Below are positions 21,440-35,098 of a stretch of DNA of 64,000 nt, piece by piece; within the stretch, counting starts at the first letter, position 1, and every line of letters begins with the position of its first letter. The position numbers were made by a program, and so were the translations under genes. Source of the stretch: Setomelanomma holmii (taxonomy: Eukaryota > Ascomycota > Dothideomycetes > Pleosporales > Phaeosphaeriaceae); contig ML978177.1 of NCBI GenBank assembly GCA_010015745.1, positions 278,825 to 342,824 on the forward strand, read 5' to 3'. Below the pieces are notes generated by a model. That model was given only the letters and a program-made list of their open reading frames with translations. It ran no database searches and was not told where the DNA came from.

Positions 21440-22719
21440 CTAAAAGACGATCGAGTTCTTCTTTTTCTTGCTCTTCTTCTTCGTCTTCGACACCGCAGCT
21501 GCCTCACCTGACCCATTCACCACCAAAGGAATAACCTCTTCCACCGTCTCGATCTCCCCAGCTTCCGTCTTATCCGGGTCGACCGCATTTTCTTCAGCCT
21601 GCATCACCGAATCGGAACGGTTGTGCGACAGTCGTTCCTGTTCAGTAGCGACTGGACTCTGCAGCTCCGCCCCTGCCTCCTTCTTTCCCATTTGGTACAT
21701 CTTGCTCTTCTCGAAACCGATTTCGTCAGTGAAAGGCTCGAGGGTTTGCAGAGTCTCGACCGTGGGCTCGATGTCGTCGAGTTTGTACACTTCTTCTTGC
21801 GTTGTGTTGAGCGTGGTCGTGCTTTCTGCATATGGGGCGTCCGACGCGTCGTCGTTTGCCGCAAGGACTTGAGGAGACTCGTCCACTGCTGCTTTCTCTC
21901 TAACTTCCTCCGACATGACTTCCTCCTGATCCTCCGGTTTCAGTTCATCGGTTGACGAAACTGTTTCAGCAACTGGAGTCGCGACTTCCTCACTGGCTGG
22001 CTGCGCGGTGCTCGGCCCAGCAGCGAGGTCGCTCACGACTGTTGTCCACACGACTTGGAGAAGCTTGCTATTACCCTGGATCTGGGTGATGAAGTCTGGT
22101 CGTCTGAACGGTTCTGGATCCTCGGCCATCGCGCGCTTGATAACGTCCTGGAGATAATCCGAATACCACGTCTCGTCTTCTGCAAGAGCCGGGAATGCAT
22201 GGTCTCGGGCCACGCTCAAGATGTGGGAGATGCTCACACCTTCACCAAAAGTCGCGATCTTGTCTTTCGCTAGTTCCGCGAGGCCAGGTAGTTTGTAGCT
22301 TATCGCGGCGCAGTACACGCAGGTACTCAGCTTATAGTTGAACAGTGTACTGATTCCTGCTTGCGCGGTAGCGTTTAATGCCTGGTATGTGGAGGTGTAC
22401 AAATAATGCACCAGAGTGTGCGCTGTCGATGCTTCGATCTCCGGGAGCTTCAATTGTTGCCTCCCGTTGGCGCTCTGTAGAAAGAACTCAGTTGCGAGCA
22501 CTGGACTCTGCTTGAGCAAGGTCCCATGCACATCGAAGCGAAGAGCATCGGATCCGACGAGCAACGTTACTATCTCAGCATCCGCGTAGGGCCTATATTG
22601 GTCATATCAGCGGCCTGGGGATAAGCTATGTGGACGACGATTACGTACGATTTTTCGGGCATTGTCAGTTCGACCACTCTGTTCTCGCGCTTCCCGGAAG
22701 AGTCGCCGTCGATAGACAT
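21440..22719 (-). CDS. BTB/POZ domain protein with acidic disordered tail
   Basis: Exon 1 is 22719-22649 and exon 2 is 22592-21440, split by a 56-nt intron (GTACGT donor, CTGATATGACC branch region, ATATAG acceptor); 407 residues. After a short leader the BTB fold starts at PYADAEIVTLLVGSDALRF (about residue 25), continues with FDVHGTLLKQSPVL and EASTAHTLVHYLYTSTY, and ends near 125. A second helical region to about residue 200 resembles the BACK-like extension of fungal BTB proteins. The rest, about 200 residues, is Glu/Ser/Thr-rich and likely disordered, ending in a lysine cluster KTKKKSKKKKNSIVF. BTB proteins often dimerise and can be Cullin-3 adaptors; the substrate is unknown. The family is highly expanded in Pezizomycotina, so no orthology is claimed. 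Confidence 0.82.
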
Positions 22720-25700
22720 CTTGCTCTTCTACCTTAGAACGAGCCAACAACGACGCAATACCTCCGATACCTCGATCTCTCTCTCTCCATTTATCCATTC
22801 GTATCCTCTCAAGTCCAAGATTGAGGCTCAAAAACGTATGCGTTGGCTCGCAATACAGACTTGCGGGGCATGCATGCTTTGTGAGTTGGCATCTTCAGCC
22901 TCGTGGCTTCAGGGATCTCGTTGGTCAGCCTTGTGGTCCTTCACTGCACCGCACACATCGAACTACGAATCAGCAGCCACGTCACATGCTGACTCAAGAT
23001 CTTCCGGTGAGAAAATGGCGCTTGTAGAATGTCATTGGGTGAGTGGTCGGGCCGCATATAAGCCCATATGCGTTTGATCGGTATGCCGTTGGTGGCATTG
23101 TCCAATCAGTGGCGAGGCTTCACTTTCGACATCAAGATGCTCGATAATCTTTTGCGTGGAACACGCAAATTTGGCATTCTGATTGACAACAAATGCATGG
23201 CTCGGCAAGGCCGGTTTCTACTGACATAGTCCAATATTCATTGAGTCACAGCGTTACCTCTCATTGTCAAGAAGGAAACATGAGGATATATTTTGTCCTC
23301 GTGGTTTCACACATAGCACATTGTATGTCTTCTCTGACCTTAGGAACGGCTTTTGGGAAGCCTGAGCTGACCATATAAATAGGAGTGTTCACCTGCGACG
23401 GTTTCATATGCTTGTGTAGAACAGCAGGTCTAGTCAAAAGAGCCGGATGGCTCTCCAACGACCGAATCTCGTACTGTATGTACTATTTCTCATTGTTCTA
23501 AAGTAAAAATCCGGAATTCATCCTGAGTTATGAAATTCTTCGACTGCATCTTTCTGGAGCGTGGGAAGCGCACTCACGAGTTCATCAACGACTTGGTTCG
23601 TCATTTCGGCTTACAATCGTCTTACGACAGCCATTTAAATACTACTAATCGAGCGAAAGAAAAAGACAACAGGGAGGGAATGATTGTTAGTGCTGCTGTG
23701 AACTGTATTGGCGATTTCAGGCTGTATCTTGGGCCAGTGTGTAACATAGGTACTCGGATATTTTATGAAGAATTTGATCTGATACGTTCAAAACTGTGGT
23801 ATTGACCATCTGACACACTTCATCGATTTTAGCAAGAAAATCTACATTTCATGTGCTTCCATGTTCGACAGTTCCGGATTCTCTCGACGACATGGTCATG
23901 CATTCGAATGTTTCTAAACAATCTCCAGACAAGAACACGTCATGCGCACGAAGCCAAGTATTTTGTGTTATTGTTACCCATAAGATTGGATGGGTCTCGA
24001 CTACAAGACCATGGACTTTCCAATGTTTGGTTTGTCTTGACCCCAAAACGACTCTAGACATAGGCCCCGCGAAGTATCTTAGAATCCGCCAAACCACCAA
24101 CACAACATGTATGACGCCATAATGCGTTATTGAATTCGATGAAGAGCATAATTCTTGTCGGGGGAAAGGGAGAGGATGAGAGCAACAGTAGTGATTTATA
24201 TATCTACTTGGAGCTCGGTGATCTAGGCCTATCAGACGACATAAAAAGACCTGTAACCATGTTCTTGAGGTTTAAGCCCAAAAGCGAGACATAGCGTAGA
24301 CGGCGTTGTAGCTTCGATAGGGAAAAGCAGCATAGACTCCTCAAATTATCAAAGTCAAATGACAAAGATAACGCACTGTCGCACGATTCTTGATAAAAAT
24401 TTCCTGAGCTAAGTGAACCATGAGACATGTACGAGTGATGGTCGCATTTTGATATGACGCGTGGAAGTGGATGATGATTTCCAATTAGCGCCAAGAATAG
24501 AGAATTTATATGCCCGCAGGCTTAATCTGATCGAGCGCGTTGCTGAGGAAAATAGAGGTTGGCATTTGATCACAAGTGTCTTGCAAAATAATAGCTAAGA
24601 AGTGATTCAAGAGTATCCACGTACGTGGGCAACCATATGTTAATTGCCTCGTACTTAAATCTTCCAGATTATGATGATATGCTGAGTACACTAGGACACT
24701 GAAGACGCATCCTGTTACAGAGCAACAAGGATTACCATAAACGAATTGAACACTATGCTCGGGTATGACTTCATAATATAGTTCGTTGTTTGAGGCAAGA
24801 ACAGCACCGCTTCATCGTGGCTATCTATATTACTTTACAACACAAACAGGGCATATTAAAATTCCTTTTCGACAATCTCTTTGAACGGGGAAATTCCTCC
24901 AAGCCTTCCTGATAGATCTCGAGAACGGCATTCTGGAAAGAGCTGCGCGTTCTGGCCGATACTTTATGAATAAATGGCGACAACCTTTGGACGGGACATC
25001 GGTATTAACAAAGTTGGGTTGGAAATAAGAGTACTGCTCGCACGCACTCATATAGCGAGTGTTAAAATCTTTGGTTGCTTGTGAAAGAAGCATTGTGCAT
25101 CGAATAAGCCGAAGAAGTGATACAGTATATATCGGTCGCCAAGCCGCAGGAGCAAAGCCATTGCTGTCAAACTTCGGGCATTCTGGAGACTTTCAGCAGA
25201 ATTTGGTCTACCTAAAGTGTCCGAAGCCTGACTAATAGCAGTGCAAGATATCTTGTGGAGTTTGCTCATCTCGAAGGGCTGGTCCTGGGTCTTCTTGAGA
25301 ACATTGGGGGGAAATCTTCGTCATAGATCCAGGACAATGAAAATTCGGAATCTCTGGACAACATGAAGGTCGATAACTCGCGATTCTGGAGACCGGCGTG
25401 AAACATCAATGCAGTCTTCACTTATCTCAGTAGCCATTGACTTTATTGTGATTTGAGGAGGAGAGAAGGTGGAATCGCGAAGACTTTATACTTACAGCGC
25501 GCTACTGGAAAGGCGAGAGACCATGATGATCCTTCTTCCACATTATGATGGTATGAACACGCGTTCTCTACCGGACACATATTCTGGCGGCGATTTATTT
25601 TCGGGAAGGTGATAGCTGCATTGAAGCAATAGGACCAATACTATGGAGTCATAGCAAGAACTGCGCGATCATGAATGTTGTTCTGCACCACTTTAACCAC

Positions 25701-26491
25701 ATGTACCAATAGCTTGCTGAATGTCAGAAGTCACAATCAGACGACACGTGCAAGCGACGTCCTGCGCTTCTGTTTATTTTGGCAAAAGTCTTGTCCGTCA
25801 TGAAAGAGTGAAGGCAGGGAAGAAGAACGCGGCAAGACTTATACATCAGCTCCACATCGAAAGCACAGGAACATGAAGCATCATGTAGTCCTTTTGGATA
25901 TTTCGGTCAGGAGGTGGGGGGTCGGACAGACATGAGACGAGATGTCATACCGATTAGAGCACGCCACTCGCACGGAATCGTTGGGCAGTGGTTTTGGGTA
26001 GTCCGAAGACCAGCGTCATTCTTCGTCTTCAAGCATCTTTCAACAACACCTCTTCCCCCCATCCCCAACCTCCAACATGTTGCTGTCACGGTGATGTTTT
26101 GGAGAAAGAGACCAATCCAGCACAACATATGCGCAAATTCTCTCTGGTATATTATAAAAGTGTTGCCGGCATGGATACGATGCGGAGAAAACACCAAAAA
26201 GCGGTATGTATATACGCTTTCGAGTTGTTGGTGCTTCGGTCCGGCGTTTGCTGAGTAGATGATGGAAACGTCACGTCGTTGGCGTAAGAACAAGGCAAAC
26301 AATCATTTCTACCCGGTAACAAGGAGCGCAATTTGAGAGAGAGCGACGATGATTGCTCGCATCCGGAAGGCCGAAGTGTTCAAGCGTCGGCCTCGTCAAT
26401 CGCGCGAGCAAAGGGCGGAATGCCATTGTTGTCTCAGCTCATAAGTGGACTTGTTCCTTATATTTTGACCCATCGAATTCATTGCTGTCAT
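22720..26491. other. 3.8-kb gene-empty, AT-leaning island
   Basis: By eye this stretch is richer in A and T than its neighbours and I find no supported gene on either strand. Several open fragments have no family features (plus 23530-23805; minus 24204-24494, 24830-25093, 25048-25269). The two minus fragments near 25 kb overlap in different frames and could be pieces of one decayed gene. No terminal inverted repeats, transposase motif, tRNA or tandem repeat was recognised. Confidence 0.45.
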
Positions 26492-28971
26492 TTAGCCAGT
26501 CTGGAATGGCACATTCAGTCTCTCTTTCCTCTTCCACTCTCTTTCCTTCGCCCTCATCTTGCCATCCTCATCCCCGCTCCTCTCATCCTCGCTCGGTCCC
26601 TTCTCCTCCACCATAACACCCGAACCACCACCGGAGCTACTCGGTCTACCCGCACTTCCACCGCCGTCGCTCCGTATTGGACTGAGACTCCGCAACCGCT
26701 CGATAGGGATGCGACTTTGCATTTTACTCGCTGCCGTGGGATCGAGTTCTGCAATTGCGACTGGCGTGGCAATCGAAAGAAGTTCGCCGACCGCACCAAG
26801 ATCTTTGTTCATGCTCGCGTCCGAAGCAAAAGCCACTTCCTGGACCCGAGCGGTGGTTGGGAGCGTAGAAGGAGGCATGACAGGCAAGTCAGAAAGCCAC
26901 CTTCGAACGAGATACTGCTTGCAGCGACTCCAGACACCGAACTCCTGAGTCGCAGGATCGTACTTCTTCGCGGGTTGTAGCTTTTCAACACTGAACCACG
27001 TCGTGATGAGCTGCCATTTGATGCCATTCCACCATCCAACAGGCACGATGTTGGGCCGTGGACCTTTTCGACCCCATAGCGAGGAATGCTCGGTGGCTAG
27101 CTCGTGATACAAAGCCTCGTACACTCCTCTGCGCAAGGGGTTCTGGCGTTGTGTGGACAGGTTGTGCTTGACGGCATACCACAAAACAATGACGGCTGCT
27201 AGAACCGGGAAGGAGACAATAAACCACCATTTGATGGGTGGATTGTCTTGGAAAGTGTCGACATTCATGCCGAAGAAGCCTACGGTGAATGTAAGCGGAA
27301 GGAAGATGAAGGTGATCCAAGAGAGGCGCCACATGGAGAGGCCGAGCTGCAGTGAGTGTCTGGCGTCTCGTATTCCTACCGACTTATACATCAGATCTGA
27401 CAGACCACTGGTGGGTGCTATAATGTCGCGGTCCCATTGTCCAGTCAGTTTCTCAATCTCTTCAGGCACCGAGCCCAACCATGGTTCCTCGTCCTTTGGA
27501 TCACCCGAGGCCAATTCATGTAGGTGTGACACCATCTCTCTCACAATATCCGCGTGAATGTAGAGCAGTCGTTCGACCTTGAGCCACTGAGCACTGTTCT
27601 TCCACAGCTCTGGCGCTCGCGATTCGTCGGCGGGATTGTCGTAGACTAGCACGATGGTTAGCAAAGTCGATAACGTCGTGGTTCACGGTGTTGTACTTAC
27701 TCTTATCCTCGAGAATACCAACATGCGTCTCGCAAGCTGCCAAGAACTTTGTCCAGTTGTACGCTACGGCTTTGAATATGTCTTTCAGTATGAAATCCAT
27801 ACACTCTGTCGCCAGAGTCTCATCACTATCCATATCTTCGCGAGGGAGATAGAACGTCAAACGCCGCCAGCGAGACTCGAGTTCTTGCCGCGCGCCTATC
27901 AGTGTGTCTTTCACAGAGCCAGATTGCGAGTTCTCGAAGATGATGACTGTATTGCTGTTGTCAAGTGTTCGAAGCTTCGGAATATATCTTTCCTGGTGTT
28001 CGTTCGCGTCAACATTCCCGTAAGACTTCTTCAGTCGCTGGTATTCTCCATATGCTTCTTCGTCGTAGGGATTGGGGATGTCTGGGTCAACTGCCTGGCC
28101 CGGTCTGCCGTCGCTGAGTTGTACGTACACAGACAGGCGCTGAACGTAAACATCATAGCCATAGCACGGCTGGTCCGTTTCGTCGTAGTGGTTGAGCTCC
28201 ATCATTGGCTTGATCCCGGGTGGATCAATTGACCGTTTCTCGTAGTGCTTCAGGTAATCGCAACCGAATGCGGCCCGGCTGATGCCTCTCCATGGATCCC
28301 TTTGCGTCCTAAACGTCTTGCCATCAAGAACAGGCTTCCCGCCTCTCTGCTGCGGTCGCTCATATCTGGCCCATCTCCCAAATGTAGTTCCAACCAGGTC
28401 GTCGCTCGCGTCGATATTGAATTTGCGCAGGAGGAAACGTGTCGCCCAGGAAGCGTTTTGCACGTGTATGACTCTCAGCGCCGCCTGGGCCGAAAGATCC
28501 TCCTTACGGTAGAAGCGACGCAGGCTATCAATGTCGCAGAATTCCTGCGCAACAATCTTCCTCCTACCCTCTGCCGTATGCTCCTTTGCGACATAGTCAA
28601 TCAGCAAGACGCGACCTTGCCGCCATGTGTCCTTGGTCCATCGCTCCTTCCATTCGACATTTGGGCTGTGTTTGCGCCTATGACCGAAGCCAAATGTGCC
28701 TTTGCGCGTGCGCTCTTCGCGGATCGAGCTTTGTGAGGCCGAGCGGTCGAATGTAGGGCGCTCGTACGCGCTGAATGAACGTGAGGGTGCTGCAGCGGTC
28801 AGTTTCTGCAGTAGCTTGTAAAGCAGAAGCCTGCAAAGCCATCGGCTGTGTCGACATACCATTCATCTGCGTGGGACTCAGGCTCGGCACCGGCGGCTCG
28901 CCCGTTGCGGTATCTTCCACAGTGATGGGCGGTGGTGGGTCGCTCTTGGAGCGCTGTAGGCCTGAAGCCAT
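26492..28971 (-). CDS. CorA-like Mg2+ transporter with long N-terminal extension
   Basis: Three exons (28971-28860, 28789-27701, 27645-26492) with introns of 70 and 55 nt give 784 residues. The first intron uses a GTATGT donor and the CTGCAG acceptor at 28790, the only choice that keeps the frame. The second has GTAAGT, a perfect TGCTAAC branch and TAG. The signature GMN of the CorA family lies in FFGMNVDTF at about residues 526-528, immediately after the first membrane helix (about 508-528); a second helix (WWFIVSFPVLAAVIVLWYAV) follows at about 540-560. The 500-residue cytoplasmic N-terminal part has a Ser-rich start, conserved-looking text (EFCDIDSLRRFYR, VIHVQNASWATRFLLRKF) and charged helices. 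The C-terminal 220 residues contain further cytoplasmic sequence with a Ser/Gly tract. This architecture is frequent in Pezizomycotina; ion specificity is inferred from GMN only. Confidence 0.85.
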
Positions 28972-29721
28972 ACAGCCGACTTTGCCGTATCAAACGCGAG
29001 ATAGACGGTTGGCAAGGCTTGTCGAAGCTTGCTATTCCCGTGCTTCAAGGTACGAGCTGCGAACAACGGTATGCAGACAATCGCGGCGCGTACGTGCAAC
29101 AAACAAACAACGCTGGCTGCGAGTGTGAACGTACCCCCACATGGCGTATAGAGGGCCGAGTATGGAGGACAGAGAGCGCCATGCTGGTTGCCTTGTATGC
29201 AGAGGCGTATTGGTGTGGAGGCGGCAGGGGCAGCAGCGATCAGCAGGTGAGGCTTGTCGGTCATGCATCGCTCGTACTCGGCATCTCCATTCCGTGCGCC
29301 CCAACGTCACTCCTCAGCCCTACCCACCATGTAAGCAATGTCCACCGGTCAGACCAGCACAAACAGATGATGCGAACAGGTGCACGTAAGCTGACCAATG
29401 CAGGTGGCGAGGTACTACATTGTACATTAGATCGTTATATCTTTTGACTATAGTCTTGTGTCTGTACACATCCCAACAACATCTCTATGTACAGTGTGCA
29501 GGAGCTCCCAGCGTGAGCTATTAGATCTTGAGTCGCAAGCGACTGTATATGTGCAAATGGGGATAATGAAATTGCCAGTCGTGACTCATGTCGGGCTGAT
29601 GCAGCGGATCGCTTACAGTGGGTATTGATCAACGAAGTAGGAGAGAGATTGGAAAAGAGGAAGTACACGATGCTCGCTCGAACGCCGACGTTGAAAACCG
29701 GGAATGTGCCAGGTGCTCTGA
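28972..29721. other. Intergenic, no gene seen
   Basis: About 750 bases holding the CorA-like gene's upstream region and the LTE1 3' flank. Only overlapping short frames on both strands; none shows family features. Confidence 0.5.
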
Positions 29722-32700
29722 TCATTCACAGAGGCGGCTGCGTTTGTTGAGCTCCTCATCACTCAACGCAGCCAGCCATAAGCATTTGCTGATAATGTGT
29801 GGTTCCACCTTGAATGTGTATTTTGAGCTTGCCTCGAGGAGACGAAGCAAATTCTTGACGATCGTGGCGGCCGTGTGGTGTCGTTCAAAATTCACAAGTC
29901 GTTCCCTATCCACGGGTGGCGCGTCGATGAATGCAGGCTTTTGGGCATTGTAGATCAGGTCTCGGGTATATACACCTAGAATGCATTAGTGGTTGGCACA
30001 AGAACAGAGTCGCTCTGGACTCACCAATGAATGGAATGCAGCCGTCCTCAACAGTTACAGTTTCCATCTCAAGCCGCAGATTGTGGAAGTTCCTCAAAGG
30101 CTGGACAAGGGCTTCCAGCTCCTTCATGATGTGCAACTCGGCAGCAGGTACAAGCGACCAAGTCTTTCGGAGCCTTGACACATCGTTCGAGATCAGCGCA
30201 ATAGAGATTTGATACATGGTTGCGTAGTTACGAAGACGGCGTGCATGAGCTGCGATATGGATGTACTTGACGATGCATCGAGCGCGTTCCTGTACGTCTT
30301 CCGTGAGGACGCACTGAGAAATAACCCACTTGACGACCAAGTTGAACCGGGCAATGACCACGTCGACACCGCGCGCCTCCTCAGTCCTGAGGTAGTGAAC
30401 CCAATCGCGTATTTGAGGCGATGATTGCTTCCAACGCAGCTCAATCAATTCCTTCCAGTCGATCTCGTCGAGCGCGTCCTTCTCGACAACAGTGAATTGG
30501 TGCGCAAGTACCTCTGAGTCATAGGCCAAGACGAACGGCATGTGAGTGGCTGATGCTCTCGACCCTTCTGGCCGACTGTGTTCTTCGAATATAGGTGAAT
30601 CTGCCAGATGAATGGGTGATCCAAAGGTTTGGTTCTGAGGTCGAGAGGCAGTAGGTGTCAGACCAGGGCTTGGCAAGCCGCGCTCAAACACGGTAGGATT
30701 TGGCAGAGCATTATTGAGTCGATGCGAAGTGAGAGGAGGTGTCTGAGGGTGTCGCATAGGATGTGTTGGTAGGTCTTCAGACTCGCGTTCAAGTGTCGCG
30801 GGTTCGTCGTCAAAGAAGCTTCTCACGCCGTGGCTCGTCCCGTCCGACCTCCCACCGATAGTTTCCAGGTCACTAAGATCTTCGTCCTCATCGAGTAGGA
30901 ATGACTCGCGAGGAACGGCTGATATTGGTCTCGTCCCACCAGTCGGTATTCGCTTTAGGCTATCTGTTTCCACGACATACTCAGCAGACGAGTCTGGAGA
31001 GGCCGCAGGCTGGGCATGCGTGGTCTGAGGGGTCAAAGTGCTTGCCAGTTGCAGTGGTGAAGGCTTGGCCGATGATCGCATAGTGTCCAGGGTTCCTGCT
31101 CGCTGAGAATTTGTAATTCCGCTCAGTCCTCGATCGAGAAGGGGCACCGACGAGTAGGAGTCCTCCGATCCCCCTTGTGAGTTGACAGCAGGAACACGAC
31201 GGTTGAAGTTCTCGGCTGACAACCGATACATATCCTGACTATCTTGATTGGGTGGCGCAAGCGGTCGATGCAGGACGTCATCGGTGTTGTCGCGAACGTC
31301 ATGTTCAGACCGACTTTTCTTGTGGCTGCCATAGTCCTCTGGAGCACCAGTTGGCCTATACACCTCCAGCTCGATGGTGTCCCGCGGTGAGCCGTTGCTC
31401 GGTGATCGTTTCTCATATCGACCCTCTAGCTTCATCAATGCTGACTCGACTCCGCCTTCATCATCTGTGTCATCTGGCAAGGCTGCAAGTTTAGCTACTT
31501 CGGCCTCGAAAGAAGGCCTAAGATTTGGCTGCGATGAGTGTGTGTCGACCAGCGATATCGGCTTCTTTGGTGAATCCTCTACCTGCTCTGGTTCAGTCTG
31601 CTCTGGCTGGCTGCTCGGCTCCGGTGAAGGGTCGCCATAACGATCAGTTCGGAGGATCACCGAATTGGTGACAGAGTGAGTACGGTTGGAGACAGACCCA
31701 GTCGAGTGAGGGCGTTGCATATGTTCGAGATCATGAACGTTGTCCACTGCGCGCAGATCGCCACCTGGCCGCCGCCGGAGTTGACGCGCAGGTGTGGCGG
31801 ATCCAGTGGAAGGGTTGTCCAGGAAAAAGGGATCGTTGTTGGACGACATGGTCTGGAATGTGGCAACGCTGTCAGGACCCCGACGACGACTAAGGACGCT
31901 ATTGTACGAGGCAGGCCGTCGAAGTGATCCAGTACGTGCGATCGAGGTTTTGGTCGATCCGCGGCGCCTGAAAGAGTGCATCTGCTTCGGTTCGCGCCCT
32001 TCGGACATCGACCTTCTCTGCCTCGCTGCGGGTCTTTGCGTTGCGGGGCGCGCCTCGCGTGGTGTGTCCTCTTTCGCAGGAAGTACTGGAGCATCATACA
32101 ACTCAGAATGACGAACACCATGAATCCCACCGTCACCATCGATTGTGCGTGCGTCGATGGAAATGCCTCGCTCGTGAGTTTCTTCTGGCACAGATTGTAC
32201 CGCAACCTGTTCAGATTGATCGGGTAAAGCGCCAGACATGACAGGAAGCGGCGGCGGCCCAGTATCATCGATAATGAGGATAGACTTGCTGCCTGTCGTA
32301 ATGGCACTCTGCACTCTAGGATCGAGACCGGGACCAGATTGTTCTTGGTCCTCTGGAACAGGAGTGTCTCGTTTCTCGAACTCGAACTCAAATCCTCCGA
32401 GCTCAGGAGGGTTGGTACTGTGTCTCCGTTGACCCTCGTTCTCTAATTGCTCCATGACTGCTTCTCGGAAACTCTCAGCCACTTGGGACGCCAATAAGTC
32501 GATACGCACTTGTGGACGCACTCGAGTCGTTCGGCGCTTCTGAACCCCTGCCGAGCCAGTGGATACAGTTCCTGACGAGGAGCGGCCAGAGTGAGGTTGT
32601 CGCTGATGCGCAGGGCTGCCCATGTACGGACTCGTGCCGAGTGGCTGTCTCGTGCTAAGTGCTCGCCGCACGCTACCAAACAGCTTCTTCATGCCTGGAC

Positions 32701-35098
32701 TTGGTGGATATGCTTGCTTCTCATGATTGTTGACCTGCTGTTCTTCTGCTTGCAGCTGTACATGGGATCGTGCATGCCTCAGACTCTTCATCTCGACGTA
32801 AGGCGATCCTGGCTGGAAAAGTCCTCCGCGAACTAAGCTGCCCGGCATGTTCGAGACGACAGACGCTGCTGTCTCTGGCGAGGTATATTTAGGTATTGAT
32901 AGCGGCGCCCGGCTGTCTCTCAATGCGTCCGAGAAGCTTCCACTCCGTTTGTGAGCATGACTAGGTCGATTGACCTTCTTTGCGGATGTGACTTGCTGAG
33001 GGGTCGGCGCCACTCGTGCAGTTCCCGCGGGGACAGGGTGTGGGTAGAGAGGCAAATCGATGGCTTGTTCCGATCTGTTGATACCTCGCATGGGTATGGA
33101 GCATGACAGGACATGCATGCTCTGCTCGCTAGCTGGAGATAGGGGAACTGGGGCAGTCTCATAGTCCTGAGATGGCACATACGGGGAACTCATCGAGTTC
33201 TGGGGTGTATGCCGTGCTCTTTGAGCCCATTCCATATGACGGCTCGCGAATTGGTCACTTGGGTTAGACCCCACTGTCTCCTTTGTGTCACGCAGTCCCT
33301 GGCGTTTTGGGGTAGACGGCACAAGTATCACCGGCGGCACTTCGTCAAGCGAAGGCTCTGAGCCTGGCTGTCCGCCTGGAAGTAGCTCTTCGTCCGCCGA
33401 GTTCTGCCCAAAATTGTCCTCGGCCTCCCAGTAGTTTGCACATGTCCGCTTCCAGCATTTCTTCAGTTCGCCAACGATCTTGATATCCCCGCCACCCCGG
33501 TCCGCTCGGTTGCGGAGATCAGTGTGCAAGCTGTTGACAAGGTCGCAGAAATATACCCGTAGTTTGTACACCGGCACGAAATCGTCCACGAAGTAGTTCA
33601 AAATCCAATGGCGCAGAGCTACAAAGGTCCGCACTCTTACTATGCGGCCGAAGTCATCCTGGCGATCCACAGCCCACCGAAGTCTCGCAATAAGATAGGC
33701 CACAAGATCCCTGGTGCTGAGAAAAGCGCGAAAGGTAAGGAAGAAGTCGGAGAGAAGTTCGTAGTCAAGGAAGCTTGGTGATGTGATGTGTGACACGAGG
33801 CGTGAGGGAGTAGCTGCTAGAAGCTCTCCACTTGGGGAGAATCGCACAACTGCCTTGTCGTCGGGATTCGAAGTGAGTGCATCGTAGAGCCGCGGTCCAA
33901 TGGGAACATGCGAGACTCGGGCGGAAGACGGCGCAGAGGTGGGCATGTGAGGACGGTCCATGGTGGCGCGGTAGCGATGTGGTATGGGCGAGTAGGCGTC
34001 TGATCGCGGCCGTGATGACAAGAACGAGTGTGTGCCCGCCCGCTGTGGGGTGAGCAGCGATTGGGCAAAGTCGTCGGTGCCAGAAGCGCGCGTGTAGACA
34101 GAGCTGCGTAGATCGACAGTTCCGCGTGTGCTGAAGCGTGGCGTCCCCAGGCGGTAGTTAGGAATGGGGACCTGTAAAAGAGGGAACGAGCCTGTGTCTG
34201 CAGTCTTGGGGCGGCCAAATGGGGCTCTCTCGATGACGACCTTGAAAGTGCCTGGCTCGTTGCTGAGCGACGTCACAGTGTGCTCGTCGACGGTCGAGAA
34301 GGAATGCGAGCGACCGTGTGCGAGTGGACGTGGGTCATTTGTGGGTTCTGCTGGCGCTGGCTGCAGGGAGGCATCGTCCGCCCCAAGGATAGGCAGTGGT
34401 GGTGGCGGCGTGGGCTCAGAGCGCGGTGTCCTCGAGCCGTACAGACTCTGCTCCCACTCATTGCTCGTCGGTCGGAGGTGCGAGTCGGCGGTCGCGCTGT
34501 CGGGCGGCGTCTGGGGTGGGAAGACGAAGGGCTCTGGCTGTGGGAGGTGGCGCGTGTTGCCAGCGCGGACGACAGGTCTGGTGAGGTCAGCGAGTGTGCG
34601 AGAAGATGAGGCGTGTGCATGGCCATTGAAGTGTGTATGGCAGGTCGCGCCTTCCTCGACGGTGTATATGGCGACATCGTGCCTTCCCTACACACTGCTC
34701 TTCCTCGTCATCGACTACCTCACCAAGTACTGTCGTCTGATGTCGGTCCAGACCATACACACCAACGATACAACGCCAGAACACCAATTCGGAACAGCAG
34801 AAATGGCCTACCTCAGGTAAATGACGCCGTTGTGCACGTTGGCGACGGTATACGACCTGCCAGCGCCTGTCGAATGGCTCGTCTCAATGGTGCCGCTGCT
34901 CGCTGCCCGCGCCCGTGTCCTGCTCTTCAGCTGCTCGCGCGAGTCCTTCACTCGTCGCAGGCGGCGCTGCTGGTCCTCTGCGCGCGCTTTGGTGATGTCT
35001 GCGCTCTGCGCGCCCGCGACCAAATCACGGTGACGGTCGGCTGGGGAGCCTGGGCCTGAACTTGGGTACGCATTCTGCTGCAATGCCGGTAGGGACAT
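29722..35098 (-). CDS. lte1: LTE1-like RasGEF-domain mitotic exit regulator
   Basis: Three exons: 35098-34812, 34682-30025 and 29975-29722; total 1,732 residues. Intron 1 (129 nt) has GTAGGC and an unusual AAG acceptor, chosen because it joins frames without a stop; intron 2 (49 nt) is canonical (GTGAGT, CACTAATGC, CTAG). The N-terminus has the family mark GRSYTVANVHNGVIYLR at about residue 80-95, then PEPFVFPPQTPPDS and TSLSNEPGTFKVVIE. The RasGEF N-terminal domain lies at about 385-540 (PSFLDYELLSDFFLTFRAFL, RHWILNYFVDDF). A 900-residue low-complexity, Ser/Pro-rich middle is probably heavily phosphorylated. The catalytic-type RasGEF domain fills about 1487-1732 (DEIDWKELIELRW, YATMYQISIAL, NFHNLRLEMETVTVEDGCIPF). 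In yeast Lte1 acts at the bud cortex on the Tem1/Kin4 mitotic exit pathway; filamentous homologues influence polarity. True GEF activity is doubtful in the family. Confidence 0.88.

Noticed and set aside
23530..23805. 91-codon plus-strand ORF in the gene-empty island
   Set aside because: No family features and the opposite strand also looks open over part of it, so coding strand cannot be decided.
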